Below are positions 58,123 through 64,000 of a stretch of DNA of 64,000 bases, piece after piece. The translations under genes and the position numbers were made by a program. Source of the stretch: QWHO01 sp039809865 (lineage in GTDB: Bacteria; Vulcanimicrobiota; Xenobia; Xenobiales; QWHO01); contig JBDHVW010000041.1 in NCBI GenBank assembly GCA_039809865.1, positions 4,098 to 68,097 on the forward strand. The letters are read 5' to 3'. How positions within the stretch are numbered: the stretch's first letter is position 1; each line of letters opens with the position of its first letter. The notes below the pieces were generated by a model that had not been told where the DNA came from, did not search any database, and was given only the letters and a program-made list of their open reading frames with translations.

Positions 58123-59322
58123 CTACAGGAAGCGGCGAGGGGAGCAGCCCTGAGGAAAACGGATCGTCTCGCCCAGCAACATGCGGGCCAGCATGTGGCC
58201 CGCGCCAACGCCCGCGCTCCACGATCGGGCGGCAAAACCGGTGGCCAGGTGCAGGCGAATATCGCCCGGCTGGGGACCGATCAGGGGCAGGCCGTCGCTG
58301 GTGTAGGTGTAGATCTTGGCCCAGCGGTGGGTGATCTCGAGGCCCGCGGTATCGGGTAGCCGCTCGTGCATGAGCCGCTCCAGGTGGCCCTGGAAGCCGC
58401 GGTCGAGCTCGAGCTTGTGGGTCTTCTCCTCCCAGCCCGAAGCCGGGTTGATGCCGGCCGCCAGGATGCCGCCGTCGGGCAGCGAGCGATAGACCTCGTG
58501 GCCGCGGTTGGCCGTGACGCAGACCGTGGTGCCCGACAGGCGAGCGGGGGCGGGAGCGGTGGCCAGGCACTGCCCGCGCACCGGGAAGAGCAGGCGATCC
58601 ATCCCCGGACCCACCAGCTCGGCCAGTCCCGCGCCGGGGGCGAGCAGCACCACCTCGGCCTCGACCTGGCCGCGCTCGGTCTGCAGCAGCACGCCGGACA
58701 CCTCGTCCAGCCCGAGTCCGGTCACCCGGGACATCTCGTAGAGCTTGCCGCCTTTGGCCAACAGGAGCTCGCCCAGGCGCTGGAGGGCGCGGGCCGGGTC
58801 GAACGTCAGGGCGCCGGGCTGGTAGGTGGCGCCCGTGTTGCCCGCCACGGTGACCAGGTTGGTCGCCGCCCCGTCGCTCATCATGCGCGCCTGCAGGCCG
58901 TCGTCGGACATCTCGCGGATGCCCCGCTTCATCTCGTCGAACTCGGCGTCGTTGACAGCCAGCTCGAGCACGCCGCCCCGCTCGGCCTCTTCGGCCATCC
59001 AGCGCTCGAGGGCGTGCACGCCCTCCAGGGTGAGGTCCCACCAGGCTTTGGCGGCAGGACGCCCGAGGGCGGTTACCAGCGAGGCATAGTGCTCGCCCAG
59101 GCCAGGCAGGGCCACGCCGGGGCCCATCGCCTCACCCTGGGTGCCGAGCACGTCGGCCTCCAGCAAGACGACCTCGACCTCGTGCTCGGCCAGGGTGAGG
59201 GCAGCCGCCAGCCCGGACGGGCCGGCGCCCACGACGGCGACGTCGGCGTGAATTTTATCGCGCAGCGGGCCGCGCGTGGGTTGGGGTTGCGGCGTGAAGA
59301 GGGGTCGCGCCTCAACCAGCAC
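58123..59322 (-). CDS. FAD-dependent oxidoreductase (DAO family)
   Basis: The 399-residue protein starts at GTG 59322, 11 bases inside serS. It has the dinucleotide motif ADVAVVGAGPSGLAAALTLAEHEVEVVLLEA, the DAO-type GGKLYEMSRVTGL and VVLLAPGAGLAELV, and the C-terminal SDGLPLIGPQPGDIRLHLATGF plus SAGVGAGHMLARMLLGE. This is the glycine oxidase/D-amino-acid dehydrogenase superfamily, oxidising an amine with FAD. The substrate is unknown. The position next to serS and the zinc-ribbon gene does not suggest a pathway. Confidence 0.85.
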   Translation of the reverse strand: MLVEARPLFTPQPQPTRGPLRDKIHADVAVVGAGPSGLAAALTLAEHEVEVVLLEADVLGTQGEAMGPGVALPGLGEHYASLVTALGRPAAKAWWDLTLEGVHALERWMAEEAERGGVLELAVNDAEFDEMKRGIREMSDDGLQARMMSDGAATNLVTVAGNTGATYQPGALTFDPARALQRLGELLLAKGGKLYEMSRVTGLGLDEVSGVLLQTERGQVEAEVVLLAPGAGLAELVGPGMDRLLFPVRGQCLATAPAPARLSGTTVCVTANRGHEVYRSLPDGGILAAGINPASGWEEKTHKLELDRGFQGHLERLMHERLPDTAGLEITHRWAKIYTYTSDGLPLIGPQPGDIRLHLATGFAARSWSAGVGAGHMLARMLLGETIRFPQGCSPRRFL

Positions 59323-60595
59323 GCCGGAAGGTCTCCATGCTGCCCAGGTAGGGTCGCAGCGCGGTCGGAATGGTGAGGCTGCCGTCGGCATTCTGGTAGT
59401 TCTCCAGAATGGCCACCAGGGTGCGACCCACGGCCAGTCCGGAGCCATTGAGCGTGTGCACCAGCTCGGTCGGCTCGCCGGGAGCGTTGCGGAACCGGAT
59501 GGCCGCTCGGCGGGCCTGGAAATCGGTGCAGTTGGAGCAGCTCGAGATCTCGATCCAGCGGTCTTGCGGCGGCGACCAGAACTCCAGGTCGTAGGTCATC
59601 GCGCTCGAGAACCCCATGTCGCCCGTGCAGAGCAGGACCACGCGGTGCGGGATCTCGAGCCGCTGCAGAATCGTCTCGGCGTTGCGGACCATCTTCTCCA
59701 GCTCGTCGAAAGACGTGTCGGGGTGGGAGTGCTTGACCATCTCCACCTTGTGGAACTGGTGCACCCGCACGAGGCCGCGCGTGTCTTTGCCGGCCGCGCC
59801 CGCCTCGGAGCGGAAGCACGGCGACCAGCCGCAGTAGTATTTGGGCAACTCGCTGCCCTCGAGGATCTCCCCCGCGTGGATGTTCGTGATGGGGACCTCG
59901 CTGGTGGGGATCAGATAGAGGTCGGTGTCCTCGCACTTGAAGAGGTCTTGCTTGAACTTGGGCAGCTGACCCGTGCCGAACAGGGTCTCGCCGTTCACCA
60001 GCGCGGGGGACATGATCTCGTGATAGCCGTGCTCGGTCGTGTGCACGTCCAGCATGAAGCTGGCCAGCGCGCGCTCCAGGCGCGCCCCGAAACCTTTGAG
60101 CAGCCAGAAGCGGCTGCCGCACATGCGCGAGCTACGCTTGAAGTCGAGGATGTCGAGGTCCTCGCCGAAATCGTAATGCGGCTTGGCCGGAAAGTCGAAC
60201 TTCTTGGGCTCGCCCCAGGTACGCACCACCTGGTTGCCCGTCTCGTCGGCTCCCACGGGGACCCGCGCGTCGGGAATGTTGGGAATCGCCTCGAGGATGG
60301 TCTTCTGCTCGCCCTCGATCTCGGCCAGACGGGCGTCGTTGGCCTTGATCTCCTCGCCCACGCCCTTCATGCGCGCAGCCTGCTCGGAGATGTCGCCCCC
60401 GGCCTTCTTGACCTTGCCCAGCTCGGCAGAAACCGTGTTGCGCTCGGCTTTGAGCTCGTCGGTTCGGACGTTGAGCGTCTTGCGCTCGGTATCGAGCTCG
60501 AGCCAGCGCTCGACACCCGACAGGTCGTAGTTGCGGCGGCCGAGCCCGGTGCGCACGGCATCCGGGTCGCGGCGAAGGAGCTTGGGATCGAGCAT
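59312..60595 (-). CDS. serS: Seryl-tRNA synthetase
   Basis: The 427-residue protein has an N-terminal coiled-coil tRNA-binding arm (about residues 28-105), the class II motif 2 CFRSEAGAAGKDTRGLVRVHQFHKVE in two parts, serine-specific IPTSEVPITN, and motif 3 EISSCSNCTDFQARR...LNGSGLAVGRTLVAILEN. The length is standard. It charges tRNA-Ser and tRNA-Sec-type acceptors with serine. It starts three bases after the divergent PilT-like gene's stop, in the same direction, so the two are co-transcribed. Confidence 0.97.
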   Translation of the reverse strand: MLDPKLLRRDPDAVRTGLGRRNYDLSGVERWLELDTERKTLNVRTDELKAERNTVSAELGKVKKAGGDISEQAARMKGVGEEIKANDARLAEIEGEQKTILEAIPNIPDARVPVGADETGNQVVRTWGEPKKFDFPAKPHYDFGEDLDILDFKRSSRMCGSRFWLLKGFGARLERALASFMLDVHTTEHGYHEIMSPALVNGETLFGTGQLPKFKQDLFKCEDTDLYLIPTSEVPITNIHAGEILEGSELPKYYCGWSPCFRSEAGAAGKDTRGLVRVHQFHKVEMVKHSHPDTSFDELEKMVRNAETILQRLEIPHRVVLLCTGDMGFSSAMTYDLEFWSPPQDRWIEISSCSNCTDFQARRAAIRFRNAPGEPTELVHTLNGSGLAVGRTLVAILENYQNADGSLTIPTALRPYLGSMETFRRAG

Positions 60596-60598
60596 GGC

Positions 60599-61666
60599 TT
60601 AGTAGGGCAGCGCCATGACTTTCTTGAGCTCTTCGGGACGAATCGAGCGGCGCAGCGCTTCCTCTTGAGTGATGAGGTTCTTCTTGAGCAGCGCGCGCAG
60701 CGCCATCTCCTGGCTGACCATGCCGATCTCGCGGCCCGACGTCGACATGACGCCCTGGACCTGGAAGAACTTGCCCTCGCGGATGAGCGACTTGACCTGA
60801 GCGCTGCCGAGGAGCACCTCGAAGGCCGGCACCAGGCCATCGCCGCTGGCTTTGTTGCACAAGATCTGCGACACCACGGCGCGCAGACCCACGCTCAGCA
60901 TCGTGCGGGCCTGCTGCTGGCGGTGCGGGGGGTAGAAGTCGATCAGGTTCTCGAGCATCACCTGGGCGCTGGGGGCCTGGGCCATACAAAGCACGAGGTT
61001 ACCACCGGCCGCCATGGTCAGCACGCGGTCCACGATCTCGAAGCTGTCCATGCCGCCCACCACCAGGATGTCGGCGCCCTGGTGCAACAGCGATTTGAAG
61101 GCCGTATCGTAAGAAGTGGTGTCGGTGCCGATCTCGCGCTGGCAAATGATGCCCTTCTTGTTCTTGTGCAGGAAGTCGATCGGATTCTCGATGGAGACGA
61201 TCTGGCAGGTGCGCATCTCCAGCATGTAATTGACCAGCGCCGCCATCGTGTGCGACTTGCCCGAGGCCTTGGGCCCGCAGATCAGCACCATGCCGCTGTC
61301 GGCCTCGATGGCCTCGGTCTTGAGGATCTCGGGCAACCCCAGCTCTTCGATGGTGGGCGGCGCCGGCGGGTTGGTGGAGATGACGATGGCCACCGAGCCG
61401 CGCTGGCGGAACACGTTGACGCGGAAGCGGCTCAAGCCCGGCACGGAGAACGAGAAATCGGTCTCCATGTTGCGGTCGAACTCCTCGCGCAACTGGTCGT
61501 TCATGATCGCTTCACCGATGGAGCGCGTGTCCGCCGGGGAGAGGATCTGCCCATCCACCGCCACGAGGTGGTTGTTGAGGCGCATCATCACGGGACTGCC
61601 CGGCACCAGATGGATGTGGGAGGCCCGCTTCTCCACCATGGAGGTGAAGAGTTCTTCTACGTTCAT
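60599..61666 (-). CDS. Degenerate PilT-like ATPase
   Basis: The 355-residue protein aligns with PilT along its length (SRFRVNVFRQRGSVAIVI, QREIGTDTTSYDTAFKSLLHQGADI). Walker A is changed but usable (GPKASGKS, 131-138). Walker B lacks the catalytic Glu (LVVGGMD in place of GEMRD). The His box TLHTNSA reads AQAPSA, and the Asp box is ENPID. It may be an ATP-binding but poorly hydrolysing partner of the normal PilT encoded upstream, comparable in role to PilU. ATG 61666 is the start. The gap to pilT is 116 bp and contains short AAGAGTT repeats. Confidence 0.88.
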   Translation of the reverse strand: MNVEELFTSMVEKRASHIHLVPGSPVMMRLNNHLVAVDGQILSPADTRSIGEAIMNDQLREEFDRNMETDFSFSVPGLSRFRVNVFRQRGSVAIVISTNPPAPPTIEELGLPEILKTEAIEADSGMVLICGPKASGKSHTMAALVNYMLEMRTCQIVSIENPIDFLHKNKKGIICQREIGTDTTSYDTAFKSLLHQGADILVVGGMDSFEIVDRVLTMAAGGNLVLCMAQAPSAQVMLENLIDFYPPHRQQQARTMLSVGLRAVVSQILCNKASGDGLVPAFEVLLGSAQVKSLIREGKFFQVQGVMSTSGREIGMVSQEMALRALLKKNLITQEEALRRSIRPEELKKVMALPY

Positions 61667-61782
61667 GCTCGGCTACCAGTCAAGAGTTAAGAGTTAAGAG
61701 TCAAGAGAAGACTCAGCAAGCGTCTGTTTGGCATCGAGGCCAAACCCACCTGCCTCTGACATCTAAACTCTGAACTCTCGAC

Positions 61783-62874
61783 CTATCGGCCGATGAGGCG
61801 GTTGAACTCTTCCGGCGAGGAGCACTTGGCGAGCGCGTCCTCGTAGGTGATCATGCCCTGCTGGTAGAGGTTGCGCAAAGCCATGTCGAGCGACTGCATA
61901 CCGTGCTGGGCGCCCGACATGATGGCGTTGGGGAGCTGGTGGCTCTTGCCCTCGCGGATGATGTTGCGCACGGCCGGAATCACCGGCATGATCTCCATCG
62001 CCATCACGCGCCCGCCGCCCTTGGCTTTAGGAATGAGCGTCTGGCAAAGGATGCCCTCGAGCGTAACCGACAGCTGCATGCGGATCTGCTGCTGCTGGTG
62101 GGGGGGGAAAATGTCGATGACGCGGTCGACCGTGGTCGCGGCCGAGTTGGTGTGGAGGGTGGCGAACACCATGTGGCCCGTTTCGGCCGCCGAGATGGCG
62201 ATACCCGTGGTCTCGAGGTCTCGCATCTCACCGATGAGGATGACGTCGGGGTCCTGTCGCAGCACGTGCTTGAGGGCCATCGCGAAGGAGTGGGTGTCGA
62301 AGCCGATCTCGCGCTGCGAGATGACCGAGTTCTTGTCTTTGTGGAGAAACTCGATCGGGTCCTCGATGGTGACGATGTGGCAGCGGCGGTTCTCGTTGAT
62401 GTGGTTGATCATGGCCGCCAGGGTGGTGGATTTGCCCGAGCCGGTCGGACCGGTCACCAGGCAGAGTCCGCGCGGGCGCATCGCCAGGTCTTTGATGATG
62501 GGCGGCATCTTGAGCTCGTCCAGCGAGAGCGGGCGGGCCGGGATGACTCGGATGGCGGTGCCCCACGAGCCGCGCTGCATGTAAATGTTGACGCGGAACC
62601 GGGAGAGACCGGGCACGCTGTACGCGAGGTCGAGCTCTTTCTCAGCGATGAATTTCGCCTTCTGCTCGTCGGTCAGGATGGACTCGCACATCGCGCGCAC
62701 GCTGTCTGGCGTCATGATCTCATAGGTGGCCGGGGTCAGCTCGCCGTCCACGCGGATCATCGGGGCGGAGCCCACTTTCAAGTGGAGGTCGGAGGCTCCG
62801 CGCTCTACCATCAGATGCAACAGGTCATCGATGGTGAGTACGCCAGTTTCGAGAATTTCTTGTTGCGTGTCCAT
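61783..62874 (-). CDS. pilT: Type IV pilus retraction ATPase PilT
   Basis: The 363-residue protein has all PilT motifs intact: Walker A TGPTGSGKSTTLAAM, Asp box IEDPIEFLH, QREIGFDTHSF, Walker B VILIGEMRDLET, His box GHMVFATLHTNSAA and the C-terminal AIRNLI-like MPVIPAVRNIIREGK. It powers pilus retraction. It is transcribed before the degenerate paralogue. It is divergent from the right-edge gene across a 136-bp gap. Confidence 0.96.
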   Translation of the reverse strand: MDTQQEILETGVLTIDDLLHLMVERGASDLHLKVGSAPMIRVDGELTPATYEIMTPDSVRAMCESILTDEQKAKFIAEKELDLAYSVPGLSRFRVNIYMQRGSWGTAIRVIPARPLSLDELKMPPIIKDLAMRPRGLCLVTGPTGSGKSTTLAAMINHINENRRCHIVTIEDPIEFLHKDKNSVISQREIGFDTHSFAMALKHVLRQDPDVILIGEMRDLETTGIAISAAETGHMVFATLHTNSAATTVDRVIDIFPPHQQQQIRMQLSVTLEGILCQTLIPKAKGGGRVMAMEIMPVIPAVRNIIREGKSHQLPNAIMSGAQHGMQSLDMALRNLYQQGMITYEDALAKCSSPEEFNRLIGR

Positions 62875-63010
62875 CCGGACGCTCCTTCGTTTAGGTTAGC
62901 AGTTGCGAAGCTAGTTCTATTCCGCTGGAAACAACCCCTTCGGCGCCGTGAGGCCGGATCTCCTACCCGATACAGGTTTAAGTGCTTTGCTGGAGAAAAG
63001 CGCTCAACTC

Positions 63011-64000
63011 ATGGCTTGTCCGGAATCAATGGCGCTGCTGCTTTTGCCCGCCGCCGAAGAACTTGAAAATTGGCTTCGGCTGGCGGCCACGACTCTCCAG
63101 GGATATCAACCGCAGCCAACCGTCCTGCGCCGGACCCGGAGCCTGAGCGCCCCCGAGCACCTGGAAGTGCGGCGCTGGAGCCCCGATTCCTACCTGAGCC
63201 TGGGCGGTCAACTGCTGCTCGACCCCGAGGGGCGTCTCTTCCTGCACAAGCTCGAGGCGGTGCGCCACCTGCGGCGACGCGCCGACTCCAGCATCGAGGA
63301 CGAGACTTACGACCTCGTGGTCCTGGTCGATCCATCGGCCGAGCACCTCGACCTGGTAAGGGTCCGCTGCCTGGATGTGCTGGTCACCGAGGCCTACGGC
63401 GTCTGGCACGAGCTTGATTGGGACCAGCGCGCCGAGCTGGCGCGCTTCGGCGGCGGGCTCGAGCAGGCCAACCGGGCCCTCACGCTGTGCGCCCCCTCCG
63501 AGCGCCTGCGCACGCTGCAGCTCCTGGTGGGCGGCCAGCCGCACCTGCGCGACGCGGTGCTGGACGCGGCCCGCAGCGGGCAGCTCAAGACCGGCATCGA
63601 GGTGGTGCCGTGGCTGCTGGGCCAGAGCGACTGGAACCTCTCCCCCGATAAGGTGGCCCTGGCGCGCTCGGCGGCGGCCGATGATCCGGCCGGGGCCTGG
63701 GAGTTGCGCACCCATCCCCACGCCCTGGTGCGCCTGCGGCTGGTCGACCTGCTCGACTTGAAGACCTGCGACTGGCTGGAGTGGCTGGCGGCCGAGGCCG
63801 ACCCGGCCGTGCGCGATCGGCTGCGGCAGGCGGTGGAGCGGCAGTGGACGGTGGTCCAGGTGGTCGACCGGATGATGGAGGAGAAATCCGCTCTGCGCCG
63901 CGAGGCGCTGGGCTGGGTGCTGGTGCACTGGAAAGGCGACATCAAACGCACCGACGACATCAAGGCGTTGAAGCGCGCGGCCGTTTCTCCCAAGCTGGGA
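63011..64000 (+). CDS. Hypothetical protein, helical-repeat-like (partial, runs off right edge)
   Basis: The plus strand is open for 330 codons from ATG 63011 (MACPESMALLLLPAAEELENWL) to the window end. In-frame TTG 62987 is an alternative start. The product has no signal peptide. The first 140 residues form an alpha/beta region with LSLGGQLLLDPEGRLFLHKLE and YDLVVLVDPSAEHLDLV. After that, Leu/Ala/Arg-rich helical pairs (ERLRTLQLLVGGQPHLRDAVLDAARSG, HPHALVRLRLVDLLD, ADPAVRDRLRQAVERQW) look like HEAT-type repeats. I do not recognise a family. Confidence 0.7.
   Translation, partial: MACPESMALLLLPAAEELENWLRLAATTLQGYQPQPTVLRRTRSLSAPEHLEVRRWSPDSYLSLGGQLLLDPEGRLFLHKLEAVRHLRRRADSSIEDETYDLVVLVDPSAEHLDLVRVRCLDVLVTEAYGVWHELDWDQRAELARFGGGLEQANRALTLCAPSERLRTLQLLVGGQPHLRDAVLDAARSGQLKTGIEVVPWLLGQSDWNLSPDKVALARSAAADDPAGAWELRTHPHALVRLRLVDLLDLKTCDWLEWLAAEADPAVRDRLRQAVERQWTVVQVVDRMMEEKSALRREALGWVLVHWKGDIKRTDDIKALKRAAVSPKLG

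Overview
This 64 kb window comes from a high-GC bacterium with a Gram-negative-type envelope. Support for that includes type IV pilus/type II secretion parts, a secretin-like N-domain protein, many signal peptides and an alpha-2-macroglobulin. Genes are densely packed, often overlap by four bases (ATGA, GTGA, TTGA), and use many GTG and TTG starts. I cannot name the phylum. The mix of class III cyclase, HD-GYP proteins, FecR proteins, paired PilT genes and many unrecognised secreted proteins suggests a deep-branching or candidate phylum, but this is inference only. No rRNA, tRNA, CRISPR array or insertion sequence was seen.

Left part (1-19.7 kb). A repeat-rich protein runs off the left edge on the minus strand. 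It is followed by a ferritin-like protein and an HTH protein joined to a DUF559-like nuclease domain. A long minus-strand series then runs from about 19.7 kb down to 3.8 kb. It contains a beta-flower protein, a small membrane protein, a graspetide (microviridin-type) cluster, a pilus assembly block (PilC, a DUF4900/PilX-like protein, PilV-like and PilW-like prepilins), two small envelope proteins, a large alpha-2-macroglobulin and a small secreted protein.

The graspetide cluster is the most striking system. A precursor of about 395 residues carries a PFFGQFL leader motif and fifteen tandem microviridin-like cores of the form TxK[YF]PSDxE[DE]G, separated by Gly-rich linkers. It is followed without a gap by the two ATP-grasp ligases expected to install omega-amide and omega-ester crosslinks.

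Middle part (19.7-43.5 kb). This holds malate dehydrogenase, an FprA-type ferredoxin-NADP reductase, a sirtuin, a zinc metallopeptidase, a noncoding region with three copies of a roughly 160-bp repeat, a PilP/secretin-N-like protein, a 1287-residue protein with four beta-sandwich repeats, a VapBC toxin-antitoxin pair, a block of paralogous small secreted proteins, an acyl-CoA synthetase/hydrolase pair, proline dehydrogenase, an SppA-type peptidase and a MacB/LolD-type ABC exporter.

Right part (43.5-64 kb). A YtxH protein and a STAS anti-anti-sigma factor are followed by a LexA homologue that has lost its self-cleavage residues. Then comes a plus-strand signalling series: two FecR proteins, a CHASE2-nucleotide cyclase, a cyclic-nucleotide-binding HD-GYP protein, a GspE/PilB ATPase, a GAF-HD-GYP protein, a response regulator and a histidine kinase. 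This looks like cyclic-nucleotide and cyclic-dinucleotide control of a pilus or secretion motor. The last block, on the minus strand, has two PilT-like ATPases (one normal, one with degraded catalytic motifs), serS, an FAD oxidoreductase and a zinc-ribbon protein whose C-terminus resembles the anticodon-binding end of a class I aminoacyl-tRNA synthetase. A partial gene runs off the right edge.
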